Shown: positions 51,642-61,313 of the stretch, piece after piece
Position numbering within the stretch: the stretch's first letter is position 1
Layout of the letters: the number at the start of each line of letters is the position of its first letter
Assembly (NCBI RefSeq): GCF_008180155.1
Contig: NZ_VSZS01000065.1
Coordinates: 124,001 to 188,000 of the forward strand
Length of the DNA stretch: 64,000 bases
DNA from: Neoaquamicrobium microcysteis
GTDB taxonomy: Bacteria > Pseudomonadota > Alphaproteobacteria > Rhizobiales > Rhizobiaceae
Direction of reading: 5' to 3'
The notes under the pieces: generated by a model
What the model was told of the DNA's origin: nothing
Databases searched by the model: none
What the model saw: only the letters and a program-made list of their open reading frames with translations
Translations under genes and position numbers: made by a program

Positions 51642-52181
51642 ATGAACAAGGGAACCACCGGCGCGGGAGAACTGATCGCCCGCATCACGCATCTGGAGAT
51701 GCTGGCGCCACCGGCCCACCGCGTGCAGATGCCGATGGGGCCGCGGCTGGCCGTGCTGCGCGCGACGGATATGCCGGCCGCCTTCTACCGCTATCTCTAC
51801 CGGCAGGTCGGCAAGGCGCATCACTGGCTTCTGCGCCGCGATCTGCCCGATGGCGAGCTTCTTCCGCTGATCCACTCCACGAGCACCGAAATCCAGGTGC
51901 TCTATGTCGACGGGTCGCCGGCCGGCTTCTTCGAGCTGGACCTGTCGCGGTTGCCCGGCGAAGCGGAGATCATCTATTTCGGCCTCACGCCAGACTTCCA
52001 GGGCAGGGGGCTGGCGAGATTCTTCCTGTCGGAAGCCGTGTTCGCGGCATGGGCGCATCAGCCCCAGCGGCTGGTGATCCACACCAACACGCTCGACAGC
52101 CCGCGCGCTCTGCAGCTCTACCAGCGCATCGGCTTCTCGCCCTACGCCTTCTCGGAGGAAACGGTGGAACCCTGGCTGTAA
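51642..52181 (+). CDS. GNAT-family N-acetyltransferase
   Basis: A 179-residue acetyltransferase. The acetyl-CoA pyrophosphate loop is LTPDFQGRGLARFF, preceded by the strand AEIIYFGLT and followed by NTLDSPRALQLYQRIGF, which is the C-terminal motif of the fold. It starts one base after the sseA stop codon, so the two genes share a transcript. Substrate is unknown. Length is normal and no other domain is present. Confidence 0.87.
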   Translation: MNKGTTGAGELIARITHLEMLAPPAHRVQMPMGPRLAVLRATDMPAAFYRYLYRQVGKAHHWLLRRDLPDGELLPLIHSTSTEIQVLYVDGSPAGFFELDLSRLPGEAEIIYFGLTPDFQGRGLARFFLSEAVFAAWAHQPQRLVIHTNTLDSPRALQLYQRIGFSPYAFSEETVEPWL

Positions 52182-52293
52182 CGCGTTAAGGAAGCTGAAC
52201 GCCAGACAACAGGCCGTTCAGCAGCGTTTCAGCCCGTGTTTGCGAATGTCTCTCCATCGAAACGCGCCACCGGCGCTCTTGAAGGAGACGATC

Positions 52294-52854
52294 ATGTTTC
52301 GCCGCACTTTCATCGCCGCCATGGTGGCCGCAATCGCCTTCCCCGCCGTCGTCTCCGCCCAGGGGATGCCCGACATGCCGTCGGCCGAGCGTATCCTGCG
52401 CCAGCTCGAAGCCGAGCCCCGCACGCGGGTGGCGCCGCAGCGCCGTGTGACGGTGCAGGAATTCAAGCGCCGGCCGGATTTGCGCCGCGCAGCACCCTCG
52501 ATCGAAATCCAGTCGATCAACTTCGCCTTCGGGTCGGCTGAAATCCCGTACTCGCAGTACCGCAAGGTCGAGGAGATCGCCAATGCGCTCAACCGCATTC
52601 TGGATCGCCGTCCCGGCACGCGTGTGCTGATCGAGGGGCATACGGATGCCGTCGGCTCGGACTACTCCAACCAGATCCTTTCCGAGCGCCGCGCCGAATC
52701 GCTCAAGCGCGTTCTCGTCGGCGAGTTCGGCATCCCGGCACGCGCCATCGAGACGGTGGGCTACGGCGAGGAATACCTGCTCGTCCAGACGCCTTACGAA
52801 AACTGGCAGAACAGGCGCGTCACGCTGCGCAATGTGGGGTCGTTCCTGCGCTGA
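52294..52854 (+). CDS. OmpA-domain envelope protein
   Basis: A 186-residue exported protein. The signal peptide (FIAAMVAAIAFPAVVSAQ) is cleaved near residue 22. A proline/arginine-rich linker follows, then an OmpA-type peptidoglycan-binding domain at about residues 75-175 (INFAFGSAEI, EGHTDAVGSDYSN, LSERRAESLKRVL, GYGEEYLL). There is no lipobox and no beta barrel, so it is probably periplasmic and bound to the cell wall. ATG 52294 follows GAAGGAG. It ends in a strong hairpin. Confidence 0.88.
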   Translation: MFRRTFIAAMVAAIAFPAVVSAQGMPDMPSAERILRQLEAEPRTRVAPQRRVTVQEFKRRPDLRRAAPSIEIQSINFAFGSAEIPYSQYRKVEEIANALNRILDRRPGTRVLIEGHTDAVGSDYSNQILSERRAESLKRVLVGEFGIPARAIETVGYGEEYLLVQTPYENWQNRRVTLRNVGSFLR

Positions 52855-52903
52855 TCACGCCCGATCTCCCCGCCGCGCGGCACAGGCCCCCGTCGCGCGG
52901 CAC

Positions 52904-52933
52904 AAGACCCGCCGGCCCCCGCCGGCGGGTCTT
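52904..52933 (+). terminator. strong hairpin after the OmpA-domain gene
   Basis: AAGACCCGCCGGC (52904-52916) pairs perfectly with GCCGGCGGGTCTT (52921-52933) around a four-C loop, 50 bp after the stop codon. The following bases are GGCATGTTT, so the U tail is weak. Stem stability makes termination likely. Confidence 0.65.
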
Positions 52934-53009
52934 GGCATGTTTCGGGTGTCGCATGCTGTGAGATTCATCGATCGTGGCGGCAGATGATGATCCTCCCGGA
53001 GTTTGCCCG

Positions 53010-53483
53010 ATGGCCCTGATCCGTTTCGTCGCCATGCCCACCGAAGAAGCCCGCGCCTTCCAGCGCGGCGAGCCCGACGCCTATGGGCGGCCGCCGGAGC
53101 GCAGCGTGTGCACCAGCGAAGGCTTTCCGTGCCGCCACTGCCTGCGGCATGTGAGGATGGGTGCGCCGATGCTGACGCTGGCCTACCGGCCGTTCCCCGA
53201 TTTGCAGCCCTACGCGGAAACCGGCCCGATCTTCCTGTGCGCCGACGAGTGCGAACGCGCATCGGAAAGCGATGTGATGCCCGACATCTATCGGGCGACG
53301 CCGGACTGGCTGCTGCGCGGCTACGGGCACGACGACCGCATCGTCTACGGCACGGGCGCGGTGACGCCCAAGCAGCACATCTGCACCCGCGCGCACGAGC
53401 TGCTGCAGCGCTCCGACATCGCCTACCTGCACATGCGCTCTGCGCGAAATAATTGCTATCAGCTCCGCATCGAGCGGGTGTGA
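53010..53483 (+). CDS. DUF1203 family protein
   Basis: A 157-residue DUF1203 protein. The family start MALIRFVAMPT, the cysteine-containing segment FPCRHCLRHV, the LTLAYRPFP strand and the C-terminal HMRSARNNCYQLRIER are all clear. No function has been established for the family that I know of. ATG 53010 follows CCCGGAG. The gene sits alone between two G+C-rich hairpins that share a 12-base arm sequence. Confidence 0.87.
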   Translation: MALIRFVAMPTEEARAFQRGEPDAYGRPPERSVCTSEGFPCRHCLRHVRMGAPMLTLAYRPFPDLQPYAETGPIFLCADECERASESDVMPDIYRATPDWLLRGYGHDDRIVYGTGAVTPKQHICTRAHELLQRSDIAYLHMRSARNNCYQLRIERV

Positions 53484-53485
53484 GA

Positions 53486-53520
53486 CGAAAAAAGACCCGC
53501 CGGTGGTGCATACCGGCGGG
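53486..53520 (-). terminator. Rho-independent terminator of ald
   Basis: CCCGCCGGT (53496-53504) and ACCGGCGGG (53512-53520) form a perfect nine-base stem. On the minus strand it is followed by TCTTTTTT. It lies 46 bp after the ald stop codon and directly after the convergent DUF1203 gene. Confidence 0.85.
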
Positions 53521-53565
53521 CCATTTGTCCACGCGGGGGAGGAGGTGCGCGGAACCCCGTTGTCG

Positions 53566-54681
53566 TCAGGCGGCGAGCACGGCCTTCGGCTCTGCCATTT
53601 CGTAGCCGAGGGCCTCGGCGACGGCCTGATTGGTGATGCGGCCACGATGCACGTTCAGCCCGTTGCGCAGGTGCTTGTCGTCGATGATCGCCTTGAGGCC
53701 ACGGTCGGCAAGCTGGAGCCCGTAGTGCAGCGTCGCATTGTTGAGGGCGTGGGCCGACGTAACGGGTACAGCACCCGGCATGTTGGCCACGCAGTAGTGG
53801 ATCACGCCATCCACCTCGTAGGTGGGGTCGGCATGGGTGGTCGCATGCGAGGTCTCGAAGCAGCCTCCTTGGTCGATGGCGACATCCACCAGAACCGCGC
53901 CCTTCTTCATGCCGGACAGCATCTCGCGGGAGACGAGCTTGGGAGCGGCGGCACCGGGGATGAGCACCGCGCCGACGACGATGTCGGCGGAGAAGCATTC
54001 TTCTTCCAGCGCTTCGACCGTCGAATAGCGGGTGTGGACGCGGCCGTTGAAGATGTCGTCAAGCTGGCGAAGGCGAGGGATTGAGCGGTCGATGATGGTC
54101 ACGTCGGCACCGAGCCCGGCTGCCATTTTGGCGGCATGCAGGCCCACGACGCCACCGCCGATGACGGCTACCTTGCCCGGCAGCACGCCCGGCACACCGC
54201 CAAGAAGCACGCCGCGGCCGCCATTGGCCTTCTGCAGCGCGGTCGCGCCGGCCTGAATGGATAGACGCCCGGCGACTTCCGACATGGGCGCCAGAAGCGG
54301 CAGGCCGCCGCGGTCGTCCGTCACGGTCTCGTAGGCGATTGCGGTGACGCCAGAGTCGACGAGGCCCTTGGTCTGCTCCGGATCGGGCGCAAGATGCAGG
54401 TAGGTGTAGAGGATCTGGCCTTCGCGCAGTTGCACCCATTCGGACGGCTGCGGCTCCTTGACCTTCACGATCATGTCGGACTTGGCGAAGACCTCTTCCG
54501 CCGTCCGGGCGATCTTTGCGCCGGCCGCGACATAGGCCGCGTCGTCGGCGCCGATGCCGGCACCGGCGCCGGTCTCGACCAGCACTTCGTGGCCATGGGC
54601 CGCATATTCACGCACCGCACCCGGCGTCAGGCCGACACGGTACTCGTGATTTTTGATTTCCTTCGGACACCCGACGCGCAT
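53566..54681 (-). CDS. ald: alanine dehydrogenase
   Basis: A 371-residue NAD-dependent enzyme that interconverts alanine with pyruvate and ammonia. The N-terminal substrate domain has [19 protein letters not shown] and the catalytic lysine/histidine regions ([16 protein letters not shown]). The NAD motif is [13 protein letters not shown] near residues 170-182. [13 protein letters not shown] and VANMPGAVP complete the family pattern. ATG 54681 follows AGGAAAGG. It is divergent from an Lrp-type regulator, the usual arrangement for amino-acid-induced ald, and ends in a clear terminator. Confidence 0.95.
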   Translation of the reverse strand: MRVGCPKEIKNHEYRVGLTPGAVREYAAHGHEVLVETGAGAGIGADDAAYVAAGAKIARTAEEVFAKSDMIVKVKEPQPSEWVQLREGQILYTYLHLAPDPEQTKGLVDSGVTAIAYETVTDDRGGLPLLAPMSEVAGRLSIQAGATALQKANGGRGVLLGGVPGVLPGKVAVIGGGVVGLHAAKMAAGLGADVTIIDRSIPRLRQLDDIFNGRVHTRYSTVEALEEECFSADIVVGAVLIPGAAAPKLVSREMLSGMKKGAVLVDVAIDQGGCFETSHATTHADPTYEVDGVIHYCVANMPGAVPVTSAHALNNATLHYGLQLADRGLKAIIDDKHLRNGLNVHRGRITNQAVAEALGYEMAEPKAVLAA

Positions 54682-54781
54682 GACGCCTTTCCTCGCAATT
54701 TTTGATGTTTTTGTTCCCTGATACAAGATTGGTAACACGAAGGCCGCCGCACGTGTTTGCGTATGATAGGATCGGTGGTAG

Positions 54782-54810
54782 GCTCATTCGTGGATTTTTG
54801 CGCAATGAGC
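54782..54810. promoter_or_regulatory. inverted repeat in the ald/lrp gap
   Basis: GCTCATT (54782-54788) and AATGAGC (54804-54810) form perfect arms around an A+T-rich 15-base spacer. The site is 27 bp before the Lrp-type gene and about 100 bp from ald. Size and composition fit an Lrp-family dyad, though the classic consensus is not matched. Confidence 0.4.
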
Positions 54811-54836
54811 GGCTTTTGCCGAAGGATGTTCGAGTT

Positions 54837-55310
54837 ATGTCGTTGGACAGGATCGATATCGCCATAATCGAGGCGCTTCAGAAGAATGGTCGTATCTCCA
54901 ACGCAGCGCTGGCCGAGACGGTCGGCCTGTCGCAGTCGGCGTGCTCGCGCCGGCTCGACAATCTGGAGAAGGAAGGCGTCATACGCGGCTACCACGCCCG
55001 GCTTTCAAACGCCGCACTGGGGCATCGGATGACGGCCATCGTGCACATCTCGCTGTCCGGCCAGTTCGAAAAGACGCTTGCCGACTTCGAGGCGGCGGTG
55101 AAGCGCTGCCCGAACGTGCTTTCGTGCCATCTGATGTCCGGCGAATACGACTACATCCTCCGCATAGCGGCCCGCGACCTCGAGGATTACGAGCGCATCC
55201 ACAAGGAATGGCTGACGGCGATGCCTCACGTCACCAAGATCAATTCCTCCTTCGCGTTGCGCGAAGTCGTAGACCGGACGCATGTCGGCATGAAGCCGGA
55301 AATGGCCTGA
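54837..55310 (+). CDS. Lrp/AsnC-family transcriptional regulator
   Basis: A 157-residue feast/famine regulator. The helix-turn-helix is at about residues 18-50 (GRISNAALAETVGLSQSACS), followed by the hinge GYHARLSNAALGHRM and a RAM ligand-binding domain (HLMSGEYDYILRIAARDL). ATG 54837 follows GAAGGATG; a longer upstream frame covers only the promoter. It is divergent from ald and very probably activates it in response to alanine. This pairing is common in alphaproteobacteria (AldR-like). Confidence 0.92.
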   Translation: MSLDRIDIAIIEALQKNGRISNAALAETVGLSQSACSRRLDNLEKEGVIRGYHARLSNAALGHRMTAIVHISLSGQFEKTLADFEAAVKRCPNVLSCHLMSGEYDYILRIAARDLEDYERIHKEWLTAMPHVTKINSSFALREVVDRTHVGMKPEMA

Positions 55311-55449
55311 GGCAGGCCGCGGTCGGTCAGGTATTCTCCCGGCGGTTTCATGATGCGGTCACGCGAAGCTGCTGGACTCGTCTCCATCCTGGGGTGAAAC
55401 TCGCTCGCCCCTCAGGGCCAAGAGCAAACAATCCAGACGGAGAACCACA

Positions 55450-57429
55450 ATGTCCGCGATGATGATCCATCCTATGTCCCGGCGCGCTTTTCTTGCCGGT
55501 TCCGCCGCTGCAAGCGCCCTTGTGATGCTGCACCCGTTCTCGGCGCGTGCGCAGGCAAACCAGGCGCATCTGCGAATCATGGAGACGACGGACCTGCACG
55601 TCCACGTCTTCCCGTATGACTACTACGGAGACCGCGAGAACCACACGATGGGCCTGGCGCGCACGGCGACCATCATGGACGAGATCCGCGCCGAAGCGAC
55701 CAATTCGCTGCTGGTCGACAATGGCGATTTCCTTCAGGGCAACCCGATGGGCGACTACATCGCCTATGAGCGCGGCATGAAGGAAGGCGACATCCATCCG
55801 ATCATCGCCGGCATGAACGTGCTGGGATACGACGCCTCGACCTTGGGCAACCACGAGTTCAACTACGGCCTCGACTTCATGATGAACACCGTCGCGGGCG
55901 CCAACTTCCCCGTCGTTTGCGCCAACGTCGCCAAGGGCCAGCTGGCCGGCAATGCTCGCGAGGACGACCTTTTCCTCAAGCCATACGTCATCCTCGACAA
56001 GACGATCACGGACGGTGCCGGCGAAGAGCATCCGATCCGCATCGGCCTGATCGGCTTCGTGCCGCCGCAGATCATGAACTGGGATTCGCGCCATCTGGTC
56101 GGCAACGCCGCCGCGCGCGACATCGTCAAAGCCGCCGAGGCGTGGGTGCCGCAAATGAAGGAGGAGGGCGCGGAGATCATCATCGCCCTGTCGCACTCCG
56201 GGATGGGCCCGGTCGCGTATTCGGAGAATCTGGAGAACGCCTCGATCCTGCTGGCCGGCATAGACGGCATCGACGCGCTGGTGACAGGCCACAGCCACCT
56301 CGTCTTCCCCGGCCCGCAGTTCGAGGAGGTCGAGGGCGTCGATGTGGCGGCGGGCACGATCGGCGGCAAGCCGGGCGTGATGGGCGGCTTCTGGGGTTCG
56401 CATCTGGGCCTGCTGGACCTGCTTCTGGAGCGCGACGGCAATGCGTGGCGCGTCGTGGGCTCGACCAGCGAGGCGCGGCCCATCTCGCAGCGCGTGGACG
56501 GACAGACGCAGGCGCTGGTGGAGAGCAAGGCCGAGGTGGAGGACGCCGTGCGAGCCGACCACGAGGCGACGCTTGCCTATGTGCGCGCACCTGTCGGCAA
56601 GACCGACGCGCATCTGCATTCCTATTTCGCGCTGGTGGCCGACGACCCGTCGGTGCAGATCGTGAGCCAGGCGCAGACCTGGTACATCACCGACATGCTG
56701 AAGGACACGGAATACGCCGAGCTGCCCGTGCTGTCGGCGGCCGCGCCGTTCAAGGCGGGCGGGCGCGGCGGGCCGGAATACTATACCGACGTGCCGCCCG
56801 GCGACGTGGCGATCCGCAACGTGGCCGACCTCTACCTCTATCCCAACACCGTACAGGCGGTCGTCATCACCGGCGCGCAGGTGAAGGAATGGCTGGAAAT
56901 GTCGGCCGGCATCTTCAACCAGATCGAGGCCGGCGGGTCGGACCAGCCCCTCATCAACCCGGACTTCCCGTCCTACAATTTCGACGTGATCGACGGTGTG
57001 ACCTATCGCATCGACCTGTCGCAGCCGGCGAAATACGACAAGGACGGCGTGGTGGTGAACGCCGAGGCGAGCCGCATCGTGGAGCTGTCGTTCGACGGCC
57101 AGCCCATCGACCCGGAAGCCCGCTTTGTCGTGGCGTCGAACAACTATCGCGCAGGTGGCGGCGGCAACTTTCCGGAGATCGGCGCCGACAAGGTCGTGTT
57201 CGAGGCGCCGGACACCAACCGCGACGTGATCGTGCGCTACATCGTGGAACAGGGCACGATCGACCCCAAGGCGGACGGCAACTGGAACTTCGTGCCGATG
57301 GAAGGCACCACGGTCATCTTCGAAACGGGGCCGAAAGCCGAAGCCTTCATCGCGGAGGTGGAAGGCGTCACGATCGAAGCGGCCGGCGAAGGCGAGGCCG
57401 GTTTCGCCAAATATCGCATCACCTTGTAA
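55450..57429 (+). CDS. cpdB: periplasmic 2',3'-cyclic-nucleotide 2'-phosphodiesterase/3'-nucleotidase
   Basis: A 659-residue bifunctional phosphoesterase that feeds nucleosides and phosphate from RNA breakdown. A twin-arginine-like leader ([16 protein letters not shown]) ends near ARAQA at about residue 36. The metallophosphatase domain has [30 protein letters not shown] and TGHSHLVF. The C-terminal 5'-nucleotidase domain ([15 protein letters not shown]) binds the nucleotide. Length is normal. It is followed by a hairpin and then the TauE/SafE gene in the same direction. Confidence 0.93.
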   Translation: MSAMMIHPMSRRAFLAGSAAASALVMLHPFSARAQANQAHLRIMETTDLHVHVFPYDYYGDRENHTMGLARTATIMDEIRAEATNSLLVDNGDFLQGNPMGDYIAYERGMKEGDIHPIIAGMNVLGYDASTLGNHEFNYGLDFMMNTVAGANFPVVCANVAKGQLAGNAREDDLFLKPYVILDKTITDGAGEEHPIRIGLIGFVPPQIMNWDSRHLVGNAAARDIVKAAEAWVPQMKEEGAEIIIALSHSGMGPVAYSENLENASILLAGIDGIDALVTGHSHLVFPGPQFEEVEGVDVAAGTIGGKPGVMGGFWGSHLGLLDLLLERDGNAWRVVGSTSEARPISQRVDGQTQALVESKAEVEDAVRADHEATLAYVRAPVGKTDAHLHSYFALVADDPSVQIVSQAQTWYITDMLKDTEYAELPVLSAAAPFKAGGRGGPEYYTDVPPGDVAIRNVADLYLYPNTVQAVVITGAQVKEWLEMSAGIFNQIEAGGSDQPLINPDFPSYNFDVIDGVTYRIDLSQPAKYDKDGVVVNAEASRIVELSFDGQPIDPEARFVVASNNYRAGGGGNFPEIGADKVVFEAPDTNRDVIVRYIVEQGTIDPKADGNWNFVPMEGTTVIFETGPKAEAFIAEVEGVTIEAAGEGEAGFAKYRITL

Positions 57430-57443
57430 GGGTGTAGCGGCAC

Positions 57444-57468
57444 GGAGGTCGGCATGCAGCCGGCCTCC
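57444..57468 (+). terminator. hairpin after cpdB
   Basis: GGAGGTCGGC (57444-57453) pairs with GCCGGCCTCC (57459-57468), with one G-U pair and a five-base loop, 14 bp after the stop codon. There is no U run, and the next gene starts 21 bp later, so it may only reduce read-through. Confidence 0.5.
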
Positions 57469-57489
57469 ATCGACCGATAGGGGGAGGTC

Positions 57490-58230
57490 ATGGAGCCAGC
57501 GACAATAGCGGCAATCTGCGCAACGTTCGTGCTGGCGGGGTTCGTCAAGGGCGTCGTGGGGCTGGGCCTGCCGACGGTCAGCCTGGCGTTGCTGGCCGCC
57601 ACGCTGGGGCTGCCGCAGGCGATGGCGCTGCTGCTGGTGCCGTCCTTTGCCACGAACCTCTGGCAGGCGCTGAGCGGCGGCAACGCGTTGGCGATCCTGC
57701 GGCGCGACTGGCTGTTCTTCCTGCTTGCGACGGTGACGGTGGGCGTCGGCGCGCTTGCGCTGACGCGCCTGGACCCGGCGATACTGACCGGACTTCTGGG
57801 CGTGCTGCTTGTGGTGTATGCGGCGATCAACCTTGCCGGGGTAAAGGTCGCCATTCCCATCGCGCATCAAAGCTGGCTCGGACCCGTCTTCGGCGCAACC
57901 AACGGGGTGCTGACCGGCATGACGGGCTCATTCGTGGTGCCGGGCGTGATGTATCTTCAGGCGGTGGGGATGAGCCGGGATACGCTGGTTCAGGCGATGG
58001 GCATCCTGTTCACGCTTTCCACGCTCGCTCTTGCCGTGGCGCTGGGCGGCAACGGCCTGCTCGACGCGCAACTGGGCATGATGTCCGCCGTGGCACTCGT
58101 GCCCGCGATCGCGGGCATGATGATCGGCGCAAAGGTGAGGGGGCGCCTCTCGGAAGCCCGGTTCAGGAGCGCACTGTTCGTCGCGCTTCTGGCCATGGGC
58201 GTCCATCTGTCGACCAACCTGGTCGCGTGA
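57490..58230 (+). CDS. TauE/SafE-family permease
   Basis: A 246-residue inner-membrane protein with seven or eight helices in two related halves. FVKGVVGLGLPTVSLALLA near the N terminus and GATNGVLTGMTGSFVVPGVMYLQ in the middle are the two family repeats. Members export sulfite, sulfoacetate or other organosulfonates, or take up small anions. ATG 57490 follows GGGGGAGG. It may be co-transcribed with cpdB through a weak hairpin. The substrate is not readable. Confidence 0.9.
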   Translation: MEPATIAAICATFVLAGFVKGVVGLGLPTVSLALLAATLGLPQAMALLLVPSFATNLWQALSGGNALAILRRDWLFFLLATVTVGVGALALTRLDPAILTGLLGVLLVVYAAINLAGVKVAIPIAHQSWLGPVFGATNGVLTGMTGSFVVPGVMYLQAVGMSRDTLVQAMGILFTLSTLALAVALGGNGLLDAQLGMMSAVALVPAIAGMMIGAKVRGRLSEARFRSALFVALLAMGVHLSTNLVA

Positions 58231-58249
58231 GACGGCAGCCAGCTCGCTT

Positions 58250-59506
58250 TCAGGCCTTGTAGAACACCTGCCGTACGTCGATGTATTCGGCGCGGAAGCC
58301 GGCCTCGCAGTAGTGAAGGTAGAATTCCCACAGCTTGCGGAAACGCTCGTCGAAGCCCAGCGGCACGATCTTTTCCCACGAATCCCAGAAACGGATGCGC
58401 CATTCGGCAAGCGTGCGGGCATAGTCCTGCGGGAAGATGCGCTCGCGCGCAAACGTCAGGCCGTGCTCGGCGCCCAGCGATTTCAGGATCGTCGGCGTGG
58501 GCAGCATGCCGCCCGGAAACACGTAGCGCTGGATGAAATCGGGCCGCGCCCGATAGCGCGGAAATGCGTGCTCCTTGATGGTGATGATCTGCATGCCCGC
58601 CGTCCCGCCGGCCTTGAGGCATTCCTTCACCTTGCCGAAGAACACCGGCCAGTACTTCTCGCCGACCGCCTCGAACATCTCGATGGAGGCAATGCGGTCA
58701 TATTTGCCGGTCTCGTCGCGGTAGTCCTGCATGCGGATGTCTACGAGTTCGGAAAGCCCGGCGCGGGCGATGCGCGCCTTTGCGAAATCGTGCTGCTCCC
58801 GGCTGATGGTGAGGCCGGTGACCTTGCAGCCGATCTCGCGTGCGGCGAACTCCGCAAACCCGCCCCAGCCGCAGCCGATCTCCAGCACATGGTCGTTCGG
58901 CCCGATACCAGCATCCTGCGCAAGCGCCCGGTACTTGGCGACCTGCGCGCTTTCCAGATCGTTCGCCCCGGTCGAATAAAGCGCCGAGGAGTAGGTCATC
59001 GAGGGATCGAGCCACTGCTTGTAGAATGTGTTGCCGAGGTCGTAATGCGCGGAAATGTTGCGCTGCGAGCCGGTACGCGTGTTCTCGTTCAGCCAGTGGC
59101 GGATGCGCTGGACGGTGGTGAGCAGCCAGTTCGCGCCGCCCGCCACTTGTTCGCCCGCATCTTCGTTGATGACGAAAAGCTCAAGCAGCGTGGTGACGTC
59201 GGGGCTCTCCCAGTCTCCGTCCATGTATGATTCGGCAACGCCGATCGTTGCCGCCGAGAAGGCGCGGCCGGGCAGGTTCCAGTTGTGGAGGATGAGCTCG
59301 GCATGCGGGCCAGGGCCGCTGCCGCCCACGCAAAGAACCAGCCCTTCCGGCGTAGTGACCGTGAGCGAGCCGTGCGGAATCTCCATCGCCACCTTCAGCA
59401 TGGCGCGGGCGCGCATCGGCAGAGGCCGGGTCACCTCCGCGAAATTTGAGCGGTCCAGCCTGACGGCTAGAAAATCGGTGCCGGGCTTCGACTGTACGTC
59501 CGACAT
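58250..59506 (-). CDS. cfa: cyclopropane-fatty-acyl-phospholipid synthase
   Basis: A 418-residue SAM-dependent enzyme that methylenates unsaturated phospholipid chains in the inner membrane. An N-terminal lipid-binding domain of about 110 residues is followed by HYDLGNTFYKQWLDPSMTYS, the SAM site LEIGCGWGGFAEF and the active-site region MFEAVGEKYW. FIQRYVFPGGMLP and the C-terminal WRIRFWDSWEKI are family marks. Length is usual. It stands alone and converges with the TauE/SafE gene (19 bp gap). Confidence 0.94.
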   Translation of the reverse strand: MSDVQSKPGTDFLAVRLDRSNFAEVTRPLPMRARAMLKVAMEIPHGSLTVTTPEGLVLCVGGSGPGPHAELILHNWNLPGRAFSAATIGVAESYMDGDWESPDVTTLLELFVINEDAGEQVAGGANWLLTTVQRIRHWLNENTRTGSQRNISAHYDLGNTFYKQWLDPSMTYSSALYSTGANDLESAQVAKYRALAQDAGIGPNDHVLEIGCGWGGFAEFAAREIGCKVTGLTISREQHDFAKARIARAGLSELVDIRMQDYRDETGKYDRIASIEMFEAVGEKYWPVFFGKVKECLKAGGTAGMQIITIKEHAFPRYRARPDFIQRYVFPGGMLPTPTILKSLGAEHGLTFARERIFPQDYARTLAEWRIRFWDSWEKIVPLGFDERFRKLWEFYLHYCEAGFRAEYIDVRQVFYKA

Positions 59507-59656
59507 GCATGCGTCCCTGTGCTGCGTCGCCGGTCTGATGGCCGGTCATAGCTTATACGTAGCCCGCCCGCTTTCGGCGGGCGCATGCGACAATCTTTCA
59601 CGTCATGGTGGAAAACTGCAAGAGGGACCGGCCGCCATGATGGCAGCAGCGTAGGG

Positions 59657-60007
59657 CTATCGACACTCGACGCGAACGCGCCCGGCAGCCGACTGGGTGG
59701 GGCCGCAGGCCACCGTCGAGGCGAGCGGCGTTGCCTCTACCTGCACAGCCCGGCGCTGAGGCGCCCGATAGACGGGCGGCGAGGCGTAGGCTTCGGCCGG
59801 CGGCTCGGGAACGGGTGCGGGCCGGTAGCGCAACGTGTCGCTGACTTCGCGCCTGACGGGCTGGAGCGTGACGACGGGCAGCGGGCCTGCACGCCCCATC
59901 GCCGGCGCGTAGGCCGGTTCGATGCTGCCATCGGACGTACGCACGCAACCCGCCGCGCCCGATGCGAGGAGCGCGCAGCACACAGGACCCACAAACCGGA
60001 GCTTCAT
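59657..60007 (-). CDS. small hypothetical lipoprotein
   Basis: A 116-residue protein with a lipoprotein leader: KLRFVGPVCCALL and the lipobox SGAAGC at residue 21. The mature part is rich in proline, alanine and arginine (APVPEPPAEAYASPPVYR) and looks unstructured, ending in a short cysteine-containing segment (STVACGPTQSAAGRVRVEC). I recognise no domain. It is in the same direction as the diguanylate cyclase gene, 117 bp downstream of it. It is probably anchored in the outer membrane. Confidence 0.72.
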   Translation of the reverse strand: MKLRFVGPVCCALLASGAAGCVRTSDGSIEPAYAPAMGRAGPLPVVTLQPVRREVSDTLRYRPAPVPEPPAEAYASPPVYRAPQRRAVQVEATPLASTVACGPTQSAAGRVRVECR

Positions 60008-60124
60008 CTTTCACGTATCCAAAACAAGGAGGATGCCCACCCGTCGCCATGTCTGCGGCGGGAAAGTGGCAAGAATGTGCAAGGGTGTGACGCGGTTACA
60101 GCCAAGGGCGGGCTGGCCTTTCGA

Positions 60125-61111
60125 TCAGGCCGCGTGCGCCACCCGGTCTCGCCCCGACGCCTTGGCCGCATAGAGCGCCCGGTCGGACGCTGCGAGCAGA
60201 TGATCGAGCGAGGGAAAGTTCATCTCCGCCGTGGCGATGCCGAAACTCGCGGTGACGCGCAGTTGGTGATCCCCCGTCGGGATGAGCGTCTCGCGGATCG
60301 ACTGGCGCAGCTTCTCGGCCACCACCATGGCGCCGTCGCTGCCGGTCTGCGGCAGCAGGATCGCAAATTCCTCACCCCCGAGCCGGCCGAAAAGGTCGTT
60401 GCCGCGCAACTGCGCCCTGCAGCGGGCCGCGATAGCCGTCAGCACGGTGTCGCCCACGGCATGGCCATAGGTATCGTTGATCGCCTTGAAGTGGTCGATG
60501 TCGAGCATGATCGCCGAGACCGGAGAATGCCGGGATGGCTGCACCTGTACGAGGCGCCCGCCGAGCTGCTTGAAGGCGCGGCGCGAAAGCGCATCGGTCA
60601 GGACATCGACATCCGCATGACGCCTGAGCTCGATCTCGTCCTCGGCGATGCGCGCGAGATCTCTGAGGATCGCAAAATCGCGCTCCGTGAAGGGGCGGGG
60701 CTTGCGGTCGATGGCGCACAGGGTTCCGACCACGGCGCCGGGAGCGATCCGCAGCGGAATGCCGGCGTAGAAGCGGATGAACGGATCGCCCGCCACGAAG
60801 GGATTGTCGGCAAATCGCGGATCGAGCGTCGCATCCGGCACGATGAGCGGAACGCCCGATTCGACCGGAACCCGGCAGAAGCTGTGCTGCCGGTCGACGC
60901 TTTCGCGCGGCAGGCCGACGCAGGCCTTGTGCCATTGGCGGTTCGCATCCATCAGCGACACCAGCGCGATCGGAATGTCGAATATGTTCTGCACCAGACG
61001 CACGATCCGGTCGAAGCTCTCTTCTGGAGGGCTGTCGAGCAGTTCCAGTTCGTTGACGATGGCGAGGCGTTCAGTTTCGGGAAGACTGGCCTCGAATGAG
61101 GAACCGCTCAT
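60125..61111 (-). CDS. GAF-GGDEF diguanylate cyclase
   Basis: A 328-residue cytosolic enzyme making cyclic di-GMP. An N-terminal GAF domain spans about residues 10-155 (FDIPIALVSLMDANRQW, GTLCAIDRKPRPF). The GGDEF domain follows, with SAIMLDIDHFKAIND, the active-site loop RLGGEEFAIL and the tail ALYAAKASGRDRV. An RxxD inhibitory site (RGND) stands five residues before GGEEF, so product inhibition is likely. ATG 61111 is chosen since the next upstream start adds only 18 unconserved residues. The GAF ligand is unknown. Confidence 0.92.
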   Translation of the reverse strand: MSGSSFEASLPETERLAIVNELELLDSPPEESFDRIVRLVQNIFDIPIALVSLMDANRQWHKACVGLPRESVDRQHSFCRVPVESGVPLIVPDATLDPRFADNPFVAGDPFIRFYAGIPLRIAPGAVVGTLCAIDRKPRPFTERDFAILRDLARIAEDEIELRRHADVDVLTDALSRRAFKQLGGRLVQVQPSRHSPVSAIMLDIDHFKAINDTYGHAVGDTVLTAIAARCRAQLRGNDLFGRLGGEEFAILLPQTGSDGAMVVAEKLRQSIRETLIPTGDHQLRVTASFGIATAEMNFPSLDHLLAASDRALYAAKASGRDRVAHAA

Positions 61112-61313
61112 ATGATCTGACTTCGTCGTATGACCTGCGTGGAAATGGGAGAAGGCGGCTGGCAAGTGGACCCTGCGGCAAGATGCCGACCTGCCGCAAC
61201 CAGCGCACCGCTCAAACTTGCTGTCGCTCGGTTACATCGGGCCAGACACGGCCGCAAACTTGCCGGCGGGCAACGCAATCACGGCACAGACGGAGACGGG
61301 CATTCTGGAAAAG

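Noticed and set aside
55348-57870. Open frame of 840 codons on the minus strand
   Set aside because: It mirrors cpdB and the TauE/SafE gene; both have clear motifs on the plus strand.
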